DNA from: Dillenia suffruticosa
Lineage: Eukaryota; Streptophyta; Magnoliopsida; Dilleniales; Dilleniaceae
Assembly (NCBI GenBank): GCA_033439265.1
Contig: JAVTVX010000030.1
Coordinates: forward strand, 3,784,501-3,848,500
Length of the DNA: 64,000 nt
Direction: 5' to 3'
The notes beneath the pieces are model-generated. The model ran no database searches. It was given only the letters and a program-made list of their open reading frames with translations, and had not been told where the DNA came from. Numbering within the stretch: position 1 is the stretch's first letter; each line of letters begins with the position of its first letter. The position numbers and the translations under genes are program-made. Shown here piece after piece: positions 26,100 through 38,877 of the stretch.

Positions 26100-26102
<3 letters not shown>

Positions 26103-26138
<36 letters not shown>
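26103..26138. repeat. (GA)n microsatellite
   Basis: About 17 GA units. Confidence 0.9.
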
Positions 26139-26141
<3 letters not shown>

Positions 26142-26726
26142 GGTATCGGTTTGACTATTATAAGACAGATCTGACCGGAAAGCCTTAGCTTAGAGTCCAC
26201 GTCAAACAGGGGCCCACAGGGACAGTTTCTTAGTTAACCACATGCACCTACGAGCCGTCACTGTGTCACAAATGATACCCTTACCCCTCTCTGACTAAAA
26301 ATTTTAAAAAGATTAAATTAAGAAAAACAGACTACCACGTCAGATACACACGTCCCCTCATATCACATGTCCCTTTCTCATCTACCTCAAAACTCACATC
26401 CTACGGCCTATATCTCTCCTACGTGTACGTCACTCCCCCACACCGCTTGCCCACCTGTCACATTTATTTATTTGAACGTATTTATTGAAAAAAAAAACAC
26501 TCAAAAATTCACTAGAGTCTCTCGGGAGCAGGTCGAGCACTAGAGTCTCGTTATTTTTATTATTTTTTTTATTTTATTTGATTGTATTTCGTTGTATATT
26601 AAAAAAAAATCTTAATTTTTTATTACTTAAATGACCGTTCGCGAGTCCCTCTCATTTTGTTTTAACTGACAAAAAATAAAATAAATCCTTAAGACGAGAC
26701 CGAGAATCCGCCAATAGGATCGCAAT

Positions 26727-26766
26727 ACGTGGATGAGCTCACGTGGATATTCGTGATGACACGTGG
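26727..26766. promoter_or_regulatory. Cluster of three ACGTGG (ABRE/G-box) cores
   Basis: TACGTGG at 26726-26732, CACGTGG at 26740-26746 and CACGTGG at 26760-26766 lie in one orientation within 41 bases. These are the recognition cores of bZIP and bHLH factors. Further ACGT motifs lie nearby (for example CACGTG at 27428-27433), and an ACCGAC dehydration-responsive core is near 26956. Which gene they serve, if any, is unclear. Confidence 0.5.
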
Positions 26767-27522
26767 TCCATGTAATCTTGGGAGAGAAATTCTTTTTAAA
26801 AAAATCAAGAGAGAAAAAGAAAGAAAGCAAAAGGAGTTGTTGGGCTTGTGGGTTCATGAAGCGTGAGCTGGCTACGCAACCGCAGCCCCAAGTTGACCCT
26901 ACTCCTCTTCGGCGGCTCTCAGTGGAACACGTCACTTTTTGGGACCACCACCGGTCACCGACATCTTCAAAGGCTCGTGGGGTCGTTAAGCTTCTATTTA
27001 TTTCTTTATTATTTAAACTTTTGTCTATTATTTTTTTATTTAATTTATGAGGCCTCGTTGGCAGTCGTACTGCTCCGATTCCAAACGTAATGGTCGACGA
27101 TTCTGAACCGTTGATGGGGGAGAAAGGAGAGCCGTGGGATGAGATTTGGCCGGAGGATGACTGGGGCCCAGATTGATTTAGTTGAAATCGCGTATCTGGC
27201 AACCCCTGCAGTCACACCTGGGCCTTGGACGGAAGTGACCGGAGAGTGAGAGGGGTGGGGTTGTGTCGAAGATTCAACATCTGCGTTGGACGGCCAGGAT
27301 TTGAGATTAAGTCAAAAAGCTTGACGCGTCAGAGATGGAGACTCTGGAAGCAGGCGAATGCTCTCCGCGTGCAGGCACTGTGTGGGTCCTACTAACCAAG
27401 TTACTCTATTGCCCCTTTGCCGGCTGGCACGTGCTACACAAGGGACAAGTTTCTTTATTTAAAAATCTCAAGTGACAACTTTTATGGCCCGACGCTACCA
27501 AATAGGGGCAAGTAAGATCACA

Positions 27523-27564
27523 CCGACCCGACCCGACCCGACCCGACCCGACCCGACCCGACCC
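27523..27564. repeat. (CCGAC)n pentamer tandem repeat
   Basis: About eight tandem copies of the pentamer CCGAC, read as GTCGG on the other strand. Such (GGGTC)n tracts often lie at the ends of small plant DNA transposons, but no element could be delimited. Confidence 0.85.
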
Positions 27565-29604
27565 ATCAGCCCGACGTGGCACACCCCACCCGCCTTTTGC
27601 AACTTGCCAACAATAACCCAAGTTATTTTACTGCAATGAGGCATAAGATTTTTGATTGTGTCTGATTAGTAAATATACTATAAGAAAATTCAAACTTGAT
27701 ATTAAAAAAAAAAAAAAAAATTATGGGTATTTATGGTTAAAGCTTGGATGTCACCAATAAATGAATTGATTCTATCAATGTGTCTAATAACCTATAATGG
27801 TCAATTTCAATTTATTTGGCCGATTGAACAAGTCACCTAATTGCAGCAAATGGCTGGAGTGGGAGCCCTACAAACAAATGGGAAAGACAGAAAGAAAGCC
27901 CAGTGAGGAAATATCTTATGGGGTGAAATCTAGTCTGACGTAGCTGCTTTGCTCAACCTCACCCAATTTAATTTTCAATCACTGAAATCAGAGAACAGCC
28001 CTTTCTTCCCCAAACCCAATCTCATTATTTGACTTTTCATGTCGTCTGGATGAAAACTTGACACTACCCCACTCCTATGGTCGTTCCATAAACAGTACGT
28101 GGCAGCTACTACCCCAAAATAATATATTGTTCACAATTGGTTCAATCATTCGTAGTACAATAGTAAAATGTAAAATAAAAAATTGTTAAAAATAATATTG
28201 TTATATATTAATTATAAATTTGATAAAATATATTATAAAAATGATAAATAGAGGAAAAGATTAGTATTTAAAAAGATAGTAATTATATAAAATAAAAGAT
28301 GGATGAATACAATAGCTTTGAATTTGAATCATATCCAATATTTTTAACATGTGTAATAAAAATACGTGATAAAAAGGATTTATTGAACGTAACGGTAATT
28401 ATACAAAATATCAAAAAGAGTACTTACAATAATCATAAAGTGGTGACTTTTGCTTCATTATACCGAGCGTTTGTGAATAAAACTCACACTAAGTATTCAA
28501 GAGTACACAGAGTTTTCTTTCTATCTAATTTTTTATCAAAAATTATTTTATAATTTGAATATCAAAATTTCTCTTGTCGGAGTGTCTTTTGATATTCTTT
28601 TATAGGCCTTATCGATCAATATTAGTAGATAGTTAATCATCCTATTTGAGTTTGTGGAGTCATCGTCTATAGTGTTAAATTTACCTCCAATGGCCGGAGT
28701 CGAGCATTGTGCAGTCACTACCGGGAAACGAACACAAATAAAATAACACTTTTATTCTTTGGGAAAAAGGAAAAAAAATTGATAGATTGGTAATTTCCTA
28801 AGTATCTTATCGTATGTTGTTGCTTTAGGATAGGAGTCGTAGACAACATAGAAATTTATCAAAAAGGTCCTCAAACAAGTCAAGTCTTGCCGCACCAACA
28901 ACAAGACAAGAAGGCCGTCTCCCCAACAGCGGATGTGAAGGGACCTATCCAATACAATTAAATGTTTCAATTCTCTTGTCGTACTTTTTTCCATAATTTA
29001 AAATTCCAAAACATAAGACCACGTAAGCCACATGACGGGTTGGAAATTAGTTAGCCCTTCACAAACCCTAACCAACGACGTTGTACTCGTAGACCGAATC
29101 TTTTCTCTCCACGTGTACGGTCCACGATGACGCGGAATAATTATTACCACATTTTGCCTCTCCCGAATATCGATGGCCAACTCAACAACCCGCAATTACA
29201 CCTTCCCTAAACTTGTAAATTAATTCTATTGAGAGGAAAAAAATATTAACAATAAAATTAATATTAACAAAAAATTTAAGTTATATTAACCAATTTCGTA
29301 ATTCGAGCTCAATTTCACGAAATACTTAATTAAATAAATAATTTATTAAATATTAAAAAATTTATAAATGCAAAAAATATAAAAATTTTTATTTAATATA
29401 TTAAAATATTTAAAAAATAATAAATATCTAGAAAATAGAAAAATATTAGTATCAAGATATTTTCGTGTACTATAAATTCGGTGTATTATAGATTTAAATA
29501 AATGATGGATTAATATTATTTCCGTAGTTTATCGCAAGTGGTATATATATTTTTTTGTATAATGATTGAGCATATATATTTATACACATTCATCCTCTAG
29601 CGAA

Positions 29605-29623
29605 CACGTGTATTATGACGTGG
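29605..29623. promoter_or_regulatory. G-box plus ACGT element upstream of the bZIP gene
   Basis: A palindromic G-box CACGTG at 29605-29610 is followed at 29617-29623 by GACGTGG. Both lie just upstream of the CT-rich region where the bZIP transcript probably starts. Another CACGTG is at 29110-29115. Group G bZIP proteins bind exactly this sequence, so the gene could regulate itself. That is inference. Confidence 0.55.
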
Positions 29624-29670
29624 ATGTTAACTTGGCAACTCTCTCCCCTCTTTCCCCCCTCGTTCTTCAT

Positions 29671-29694
29671 CCCTCTCTCTCTCTCTCTCTCTCC
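29671..29694. repeat. (CT)n tract near the bZIP transcription start
   Basis: About 11 CT units, with a matching (GA)n of about 11 units at 29752-29772. Paired CT and GA tracts are common around plant transcription start sites and may mark the core promoter. Confidence 0.8.
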
Positions 29695-29773
29695 CTTCCT
29701 CTCTGCAGAGGCCAAAGGCTCTTCTTTCTTGTTCTTACCCTCCGTTTCTAGAGAGAGAGAGAGAGAGAGAGAA

Positions 29774-29834
29774 ATGCAGAACTTGAGATGCTAAGGTTTT
29801 GTTTCTCAGCTTTTACGACATTAATTCATCGCAG
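29774..29834 (+). promoter_or_regulatory. bZIP 5' leader exon with two small upstream ORFs
   Basis: A first non-coding exon appears to end at about 29834 (donor CGCAG|GTACGT) and to be joined to 31546 (acceptor AATGCAG|CTGAAG), giving a ~1.7-kb leader intron. In this leader an ATG at 29774 opens a six-codon frame (MQNLRC, stop at 29792-29794). A second ATG at 29788 opens a frame of about 16 codons that crosses the splice junction and stops just after it. The splice sites are inferred by eye. If used, these frames could reduce translation of the main frame. Confidence 0.5.
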
Positions 29835-31619
29835 GTACGTTTTGAATCTTTTTCATGTCTTTTATAATTATTCCTTTAGATTCCTCCAAGGTTCTAAATT
29901 ATAGGCATTTGGTTTTATAACTGTATCTAAATTCTGCTTGTTTTGAGGAAATTTTATTGTTGGGTGGAGAAATTGCGGAGCGTAAAGAGTGTTTTTGTTA
30001 ATAGTATTTGGGGGATTGAATTGGAATATTGAAAAAAAAAGAAAAAAAAGCAATCGTTTTCATATGAATAGAAAAATGAAATTGGCTGGTGAGTGCAAAT
30101 TCTTGTTGAAATAGTGAAAACAATTGCAAATTTGAGTCACTGTAGGGGTAAAATTGTCATTTGATGACCCTTATGGCCCTTTGGAGAAAGATTTGGTGAT
30201 CCTTCTGATGAACCACCCCATCACTCTGTGGGAGCAGATGGGTACACGGAAATTACACTAATACCCCCGATCAATCTTTGATAGACTTCAAATTTCAACC
30301 CGTTGTTGATTCAAAGAGAAAAATAAAATAATTCTGAATTTGATGGTCTGGATGATAATAATTAGTAGTATTCACGCAGATCTAATGGTTTTATTAACAG
30401 TTTTTACTGATCTGCTGATTAGCCCCCTTTTTTTATTTATAAAATGTTCTTTCAAGATCATATATCTAGAATTTTATTAGGGGCGGTTAATGTTGTCTTT
30501 CTGGGACTATAGTGCAGTTTAGGTTTGTATATTAACCTTAAAGTTTGATGTTCAGACAGTGGAGTTGTTTGTTGAGCTGTATATTTGCTTGAAGTGAAGT
30601 TATACTGGCACCATGTTTCTGGGTCATGGGAAGTGGACCTCCTTTTGCTATCAGTGTTCCATTTAGAGGCTATAACAAAAGCACCGAAAGAAAAAGTTCA
30701 TTCTTTGCGATATTTACTTATAGGAAATTCCATATTGCTGTTTCTTGAACAGAATTGGTAGTTCAGAAAATTTGGATGAAGTTACAACTGTAGATACTGT
30801 TCTCTTCTTCCTCATCTATGTGATTTTTGCTTCGACAGCCATTAGTTAAGTGCATAGAAATTTTGAGTTTTGATGATCCTTTAAACCCATTTTAGATGTT
30901 CCATTAATCTCAGCTTAGTGGAAAGTTAATCTGCTGTAATCACCTTTCTGCATTCATGTAAGTCATCCTTTTGAAGGGATCTAGAGATTATGTGATCCAT
31001 CAGCTGACGCTTAAATTTTCTGTGTTGTTACTTGTTGATGGTCAAAAGAAATGAGCCACGTGATTGATTCAGTTAGAACATTCAGAAGCACTCTTTGCAT
31101 GCAGTTTTTGTTGTTTCTTTAATTCTTGGGATAGGCTTATGTTGCTGTTCTATTTCCTCCAGTTTCAATTACTCAGAAGTTCTTCTGATTTTTGGCAACT
31201 GATTCATTTTAAGATGTGGAAACAGAAACGGAATATATATAAAAAAGGGATATTTTTTCATACCTTTCTGTATTATAGTAATCCTGTTCTTGTCTTTTAT
31301 TTGGAACTTGGTAGCTATCAGTTAATAATACTGGATATACCATGTTAATCATGATTCTGTCAATTATCCTGTGGAGTATGAAACTGTACCATCTCAGTTG
31401 ACATGTTGGCATTTAGATAGATGATTTCGTCTTTTTTTTTCATCTGTGCAACTTTTCTGTTGGTCTATTCATGGTGCCTTTTATAGTCCTCATATGCTTT
31501 GGCATTTTGGCTTAGAATGAACTTGACATCTTACTCTTAATGCAGCTGAAGCTTTTGGAAAAGAGTAAGTGCAGAAGATCTTCACAACAGTCTAGAAGTT
31601 ATTCCTTAGGTGCTTCACC

Positions 31620-34600
31620 ATGGGGAACAGGGAAGAGGGAAAGCCTTCTAAGGCTGAAAACTCATCTTCTCCAGCTCCAGTAAGCTTAACTTATATTACC
31701 AACCTCTTTTTTTTTGTTGATAACTTTGGAGAACCTCAAATAGCTGGATAATAAAACCTGCAATACTCTCATCTAAGAAGTAATTAACATTTACATTTAT
31801 TTTTTGGGGCTGTTGTCTACTTGCATTTATGTACATATGATGAAAAACTAATGAGTGTTAACCAATCCCATTTGAGTTACAGGATCAGACCAATTTCCAT
31901 GTGTATCCTGATTGGGCCGCCATGCAGGTTATTTACTTGTTGCATCTGCTTATGTTCCATTTAGCATAAGAGTTATTAATAGACATATCCATTTAGAAGA
32001 GGATTTGGCATTTTCCTTACTTGAAATTTGTGATTATGATTAAAGCTTCTCTTTTGCATCTTCAGGCATATTATGGCCCTCGAGTTGCCATTCCACCATA
32101 TTTCAACTCAGCAGTTGCATCAGGTCATCCTCCTCATCCTTACATGTGGGCCTCACCACAGGTATGAGCTTAGGGATGATTCTAGTGTGCTTAGCTTTTC
32201 TCTTACCATTTGTCTGCTATCTCTTACTTCAGAAGTCAGTTTGTTGGCTGTCAAATATACAAGTAACACACTGCATTTCTCTTGTAGCATATGATGCCAC
32301 CTTATGGGCCTGCCTATGCTGCCATCTATTCTCCTGGAGGAGTTTATGCCCATCCTGCAGTTTCTTTTGTAAGTGTACACTATCATGTTTAGTAAACTCT
32401 ATGCTATCTTCTGAAGCTTTCATTTTAGATTTACATTCTGCTCTACTTAGAATTGTTCTGAGTTGGCATTTGTCAACCAATGGAAAATTTGCAACCAATG
32501 GAATTTGGCATTTGTCATTTATCATTAGGGAGGGGTTTCTCTTTGCATGTATAAAACTGCATTTTTTGTCAGTATTGTGATTCTAGTTATCGTATTGCTC
32601 TTGTTGTTATTTTATTGCTCTTGTTATGATCGGCCCTGCGATGTAATTGAGATAATCTAATATGTTTGCTGATTATTTTGCAATATACTAGGGATCACAA
32701 TCGCATGGGCATGGGGTTCCTGCATCGCCTGCTGTTAGTGATTTCCTGGTACTGTCATTTCACTTTAAACTCTTCCAAGTGACTTTTTCTGATAGCATGA
32801 GAATTTAGGAACACATGTCACATTTAACAATTCTATGGTAGTGCAGGTTGCCACGCCGTTGAGCATGGAAACACCTGCAAAGTCACCTGCCACTTCAGAC
32901 CGAGGATTAATGAAAAAGTTGAAAGGCTTTGATGGGCTTGCAATGTCCATAGGCAATGGTAATGCAGAGAGCACTGAGGGTGGCACCGAGTCTCAAAGGT
33001 TAGATAGACTAGCACCATTGCTTAGTCCTTTTATGAAGGAAATCAATTAGAATGACTTCTAAAAGAAAATTGTTATCTTGTACTTTCATGTCGACAATTG
33101 ATTGAGATGAAGATACATATTTTCTAGGTTTTTTTGTGGGAATTTGATGAAAATTTTGAATTCTTAGGAATACCTGCGACTTCCTTTGTTTAGACTTGAG
33201 GACTAGAGTTGGTCAATGTCCAGCTTTTATCATTTAAAATCTCTATAAGGGAAAGCAAACAATTAGAACCTTCTTTCTTTTTCTCTGTTTTACCTCCGTT
33301 TCTTCTCCACTAGTCTAGATGTCAATTAGTGCATTGGGTTCAATGTCTGAAGAGCATGTCCTCTTTAACTTGTATAAATAGATGTGCCAACCTCTGGGTC
33401 TTTAATCCTAGAACTCGTGTCTTGTGCAACTCTAACTATGACCTTTTGAACAGTACTGAGAATGAAGGTTCTTGTGATGGAAGTGATGGCAATACAGCGG
33501 GGGTAAGGATTCTTAATTCTTTCGAGTAACAAAATAGGTGCATGTTGATTGCAGTCTTTTTTCTTCCCCCATGGTCGGTGCTTCAGAATTTAGTGATGAC
33601 TTATGAGTTCCATCATTCATCTTATTGCAGACAAGTCAAAATGGAAGGAAAAGGAGCCGTGAGGGAACACCAACCACTGGTATGACTGCATTCTTTACTA
33701 TGTTCTGAGCAACCTTTTGAATGTAGCTTTCAAGCTAATCAATGTTGAGAGTTGTGATTGCGTTGGCTTAAAAAAATTTTCCTACTTTTTTCTTTTTCAA
33801 AACCTTGGAAACCTTGACAGAATATAAATTTAGATACCGAGTATGCCAAGGTAGAATGTGAGTTGACTTCTAAAAGTTTGGGACGTCCAGGCCTAATAAG
33901 AAGGAAGAACAGTTGATAAAAAGAGAAGTTGTACAGGCCATGTTAAAAGTAGAAGTGTTATGGTCATAATTGTGATTCTGTTAAGAGCTAGCTGAATAAT
34001 GAAGAATGGGATTTATGAAATTTCGTGTGCTTTTTTGGACTAAATGTTGCTTTTAATTAGTGTTTTACATTTCTCTGTTATTAATATCGACTTTTATTGG
34101 GCATCCAGTTTTCCAAAGTTATGATTTCTTCTGAGGGATCATTCCAATAATATTTTTGGAAGAAATTGATTTTCAAAACTAACTTATAATTTAATGAAAT
34201 TAGAGGGGGTAAGAAAAATTGAGGAACTAAAGGAAGTTCTCTTTAGTGTTGTGTTGTTTGATTTTCTTTCATTCGACTTCTAGAATGAGCTTAATTGCTA
34301 TATCAGCAGGTGGAGATGGAAAGACACAGACACAAACAACTGGCAAAGAAGCTAATGGAACTTCAGAGAAGGCTTCTGGCATGATTGTAGCTTCTAATGG
34401 CACAGGAAAAGTGGCTGGAGCAGCAGTGCCTTCTGGCATGAGTACTGCACTGGAGTTAAAGAACCCTGCCTGCATGAGTTCAAAGCCAAATGCAGTTAGT
34501 ACTCGTCAACCTTGTGTGTTGCCGCCAGAAGGCTGGATACAGGTAAACTCTCAATTCGGTTTCTTCTTTCCCTTGTCAATCATTACTACTCTATAAAGCA

Positions 34601-35514
34601 TGGACACTGACAGGCAACACGGACGGAATAAGACATGACATTGTGACAAGGAAAAGTTAATAAAAATTTGAGACTACATTTAACAGCATTGATCTGTCAT
34701 GTCTTAGAACCGTGTTGGATATGCATGACATAGATACAATCGTTTCTATAAGTCTTGGCTCAACATAGGTATTACCTATATTCTTTGCTCTTTCATCTTA
34801 TTTTTTATGTGTGCCTTGTCCAAAGTAAGCATTTTGCATTTTTCATTACGCTAAATAAATTTTTGACATGTTCGAATTATTCTTTTATATTTCCCAATCT
34901 GTGTAGAATGATAAGGAGCTCAAACGTGAAAGGAGAAAGCAATCGAACCGAGAATCTGCCAGGAGGTCAAGGTTGAGAAAACAGGTAAGATAAGCTTTCT
35001 TTGGTGTATTACCCTGTGGTCTTGAGATGTGTTGCTAATTAGTCGTCTTTCCTACTCCAGGCTGAGACAGAAGAACTTGCAATGAAAGTTGAATCGCTGA
35101 CTTCTGAGAACATGGCACTCAAATCTGAAATTAGCCGACTAACTGAGAACTCAGAGAAACTAAGACTTGAAAACACTACATTGATGGTACAGTGTAGAGA
35201 TCATTCTTTTCATCTTATGCCTCTCGGAATATATCCCTTATACCCTGGTAGCTTAAAGAGGCTCCAATTTGCAGGGGAAACTGAATGCTGCACAACTGGG
35301 ACAAGCTCAAGAAATAATTTCAAGTAACGCCGATGACAAGCGAGTGCACCCCGTGAGTACTGAGAATCTTCTCTCACGAGTTAACAACTCTGGTGCCATT
35401 GATCGGAATGCTGAGGTTGATGGCAACACGTATGAGAAAAACTCAAAATCTGGCATCAAACTCCGCCAACTTCTGGACACAAGTACTAGAGCTGATGCGG
35501 TGGCTGCTGGCTGA
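31620..35514 (+). CDS. Group G bZIP transcription factor (GBF1/bZIP16/bZIP68 type)
   Basis: Twelve coding exons: 31620-31679, 31883-31927, 32066-32161, 32288-32368, 32692-32748, 32847-32998, 33454-33502, 33631-33679, 34310-34542, 34907-34984, 35061-35186, 35275-35514. They sum to 1266 nt, 421 residues, no break. The N-terminus has the proline-rich GBF/MFMR domain (VYPDWAAMQAYYGPR, PPYFNSAVASGH, HPYMW, YGPAYAAIYSPGGVYAHP). Then come KGFDGLAMSIGNG, a Ser/Gly-rich acidic linker, and the basic region at about residues 280-300 (KRERRKQSNRESARRSR) with the signature Asn288-x7-Arg296. Leucines follow at 306, 313, 320, 327, 334 and 341, six heptads of zipper. The C-terminus ends LDTSTRADAVAAG as in the family. 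It is a nuclear factor binding G-box CACGTG as homo- or heterodimers, in light and redox responses in Arabidopsis. Copies of its 3' end occur at 45845 and 58868. Confidence 0.93.
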
Positions 35515-37250
35515 CACAATGAAAGAGCCTGGTAATTCCTCTTGTATCCGAAAATGTACCATGCGAATCACTGTAGTTTTGGTGTAGTTTCCTAGCCTGA
35601 AACTACTCCTAACACTAGCAAAGGGAATGGAGACAGAAGAGTGTGACATATCTGAAACTGTGAATAACTGACTGATTTTTACGTGTATGTTTAGCTCTGT
35701 CATGGCAGAACTGATCCGTTTTATTAAATTCCAGAGTGCCGAGAAGGCCACAAATGGGTTTGTGTAAATCAACAAAATGGCGTAGGGATCTGATCCATAG
35801 GACCTTGTCATGTATACTGTTGTGTTGATCTTGGTTGATTTTAGGGGACGCTGTGTGTGTGACTGCCTTTTTTGTGGCAAATTAATTTAAAAGAGCTCCT
35901 TAATTTCTGTATGTAATTTTAGGGGGTTTGGCTGGTTATTTGCTCATTTTTAGCATTCCGGCCTTCACATCTTGGATTATGTTATTATTCTTGTTGGTAA
36001 TTGGTATTGATATCTACGGAAATGGTGGTAATTTTATATTCTGATCATTCAAGATGTTTAAAAATTTCAGTATTAAAAACTTTTTAATAATTTTCCAAAA
36101 ATTGTTTTTTTTAGTATTAAATGATCGGGATTTGTTTTGATCAGAGTTTAAACTTTTCTTGTGGGTATCCATGGGAGGAAGATGTTTAAAGATTCTTTAT
36201 ATTACGCCTTGATACGGGTTTTTATTGCAAAAGTGGTGGTTTGCATTGCCCGTGGTACACAATCGAGTGGCAGTCATTTTCTTTTGTGGTGAAGCGGTGC
36301 TAAGGTTGGGCAAGTATAGCATTGAGGGTCCCATTTCTGGGGTATATGTAAGGCATTTGGCAAGGTGAATTTGCACTTTTCAAGGGAGGAGAAGTGAAAC
36401 CAATTGCCCAACATTGCAGTGTACTCCGCCTGCATGACCATGGCCAGGTGCACCATGCATCAAGGCTAATTCCTCCTCTTTACCAGGTAATAATAGAGGG
36501 TCCTAAATAATTTTGTTTTTTGGTACCATGTATTGGTTACTGTTCGGTATCCGGGATTTTACTTCGATTAATCCAAACTGACCGTTGGTTTCTTTCGGAG
36601 GACGGGTTTTCTAACGGAAAACATTCCATACACACGAGGGTCTAATGCTTTTAGCGAGAGTCGAATCTCGGTCATGTTTAAAAATACTCAACCTCATATC
36701 TAGTTGAGTCAACCCACTTTGGTAGGGCCCTAAATAATTGGTTCATACTTCAAGCACACATAACGTATCGTGTCTTATAATAATTTGGATATTTATTATT
36801 AGTAGTGCCAGGGAAATATCAACAAACACAAAGTGGAGGATAAAATTTGCCAAGCAAGAGGAGGGAAAAAAAAGAAAAGAAAAGAAAAAAAGAAGTCACA
36901 AATAAGGGGCCAGAGTCGAAAAAAGAAGGCACAGCTTCTATTCTCTCACCTAAAAAGAAAAAATACTCTCATTTTTGGAAAAAAAATTAATTATCAACAT
37001 CGTTTATTTTTCCACGTTCCTAGTGAAATTCGTATAATATACTTCAATATTTGTGATTCTCGGTACTGTTTTTGCGCAAAATTTGGGCATTTTCTATGGT
37101 TTCTGGATGCGTTGGTTTCTCAAGATCTATTCTTGGGCATGATTTTTCTTTGCTCTGTCGACATGTTTGAGACATATAAAATTAGGGTTTCTTGATTTTT
37201 CTTCTCTAACTAATCTAATATTTCATAGAATTTAGCAATTTGGGGGTCGG
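35515..37250. other. bZIP 3' UTR and intergenic DNA
   Basis: The first 250 to 400 bases are probably the bZIP 3' untranslated region; the part at 35617-35725 is duplicated at 58868-58975. The remainder holds an A-rich tract (36863-36895) and no recognisable gene. Confidence 0.55.
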
Positions 37251-37251
37251 T

Positions 37252-38870
37252 GGGAGTCGTGCACGAAATTAACCTAAAAATAAAAAAAGATTAAAATAAT
37301 CCGAAGAAGGAAAAATTTTAACAAATAACCCGAATTTGTTGCGAGTAGAACCCGCGACAAAGCCACACGGTGTTGGGCAGGAGCTTTGCCGCATCTTGAT
37401 GAAGCGTCAAAGCTACAGCAAACGGGCCCACGGGCCGACCGTTGGCCGGCAGGATAACTGGTCGGCCCGCGGGCCAATCGGCCAAAACACATTACGGCCG
37501 ACCATACCATCGATATATGTGTTAGGAAAAACCAAAATCGAAATTCGAAGGACTCTCTAGCCCAATGATCCCAACTCGTGACTTAATAGGTCCGTCTGTA
37601 TCATTCATATATGTGTTCGGCTATTCCAACATATAGAATTTATAGATCAAAACAAATATGTGTATTTTCTGAACAGTTAAAAAAAATAACAATATTGGAA
37701 AAAAAAACTAATTTCTGATATATAGAACAAAAAGAAAAAACGAAACAAATAAGATCGGATAAATAAATATATATAAGTGAATCGAATTATTATTAATATA
37801 ATATAAGTTACAAAGTACATAAAATGTAACTAACGTCGTCGTCACCTTTTTCTATCATAACGTCTAGCATCTAAATCTCTTCTAATATATGTAGTGTCGT
37901 CCTGTGATAGTAAATCCAATCATGTAACTGTGTGATCTGAGAAAATCCTACATCACTAAAACGTGGAGGGGAAACATAGTACGTCGTGCGTATATCATCA
38001 CTCTGAAACTGTGTCTGTCCCTTGACTATACGAATACCCCTCTAGGGTGTCTCGTCTCAGAGGGGCATTTGTATAGTCGAGGGACAGACACAGTTTCAGA
38101 GAGATGATACACGCACGACGTACCTTGTTTCCCCTCCACGTTTTAATATTTCAGGACGACACTACAGATATTATGAGAGATTTATATGTTAGACGTTATG
38201 ATAGAAGAAGGCGACGACGACGTTAGTTACATTTTATGTACTTTGTAACCTATATTATATTAATAATAATTCAATTCACTTATATATGTTTATTTCTCCG
38301 ATCTTATTTGTTTCGTTTCTTCTTTTTGTTCTATATATTATAAATTAGTTTTTTTCCACATTATTATGTTTTTTAACTGTTCAGAAAATACACATATTTT
38401 TTTTGACTTACAGATTCTATATGTTGGAATAGCTGAACACATATATGGATGATACGGACGGACCTACTAAGTTACGGGTTTGGTCCATTAGGCCAGAGGG
38501 TCTTTCGAAATTCGATTTTGGTTTTCCATAACACATATATCGATGGTATGATTGGCTCGTCCGAGTAATGTGTTTTGGCTCATTGGTCTGCGAGTCGACC
38601 CATTATCCTACAGGCCAACGGTTGGCCCTTGGAACCGTTTGCTGTAGCTTTGCCGCGTCTTCAAGACATGGCAAAACTTGTCGTGTTTTCAAGAAGCTAC
38701 AAAGCTCCCACCCAGCGCCGCGTGGCTTTGTCATGGGTTCAATTCACGATAAATACGGTCGCAAGTTCTACCCGCGACAAATTCAGGTCATTTGTAAAAA
38801 TTTTTCCTCCCTCGGGTTATTTTAAAATTTTTTTTATTTTTAGTTCAATTCCGTACATGACTCGGTTCGG
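37252..38870. mobile_element. 1.6-kb long inverted repeat (foldback-type element)
   Basis: Two arms of about 790 and 815 bases are reverse complements of each other around a 15-base loop (38044-38058). Close to the centre, CTATACGAATACCCCTCT pairs with AGAGGGGCATTTGTATAG. Further out, CATATATGTGTTCGGCTATT near 37606 matches AATAGCTGAACACATATATG near 38428 in reverse, and CGAATTTGTTGCGAG near 37331 matches its partner at 38758-38786. The left arm has an extra ~45 bases (about 37900-37950). Outer ends lie near GAGTCGTGCACGAAATT and AATTCCGTACATGACTC. No transposase frame is present. It could be a foldback or MULE-like non-autonomous transposon, or an inverted duplication. RNA read through it would form a near-perfect hairpin. 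Confidence 0.8.
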
Positions 38871-38877
38871 TGGTGTT

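Larger units (their letters stand above)
25700..29600. other. Gene-free region upstream of the bZIP gene
   Basis: No recognisable coding sequence on either strand. The longest frame (minus strand, 26627-27202) is low in complexity and has no domain. The stretch from 26.1 to 27.6 kb is richer in G+C than its surroundings and dense in ACGT cores, as in stress- or ABA-responsive promoters, but the nearest downstream gene is about 2 to 3 kb away. The rest is AT-rich. Confidence 0.5.

Noticed and set aside
26627-27202. 191-codon open frame on the minus strand.
   Set aside because: Low-complexity, no recognisable domain, and it overlaps a motif-dense promoter-like region; likely chance in a GC-richer stretch.
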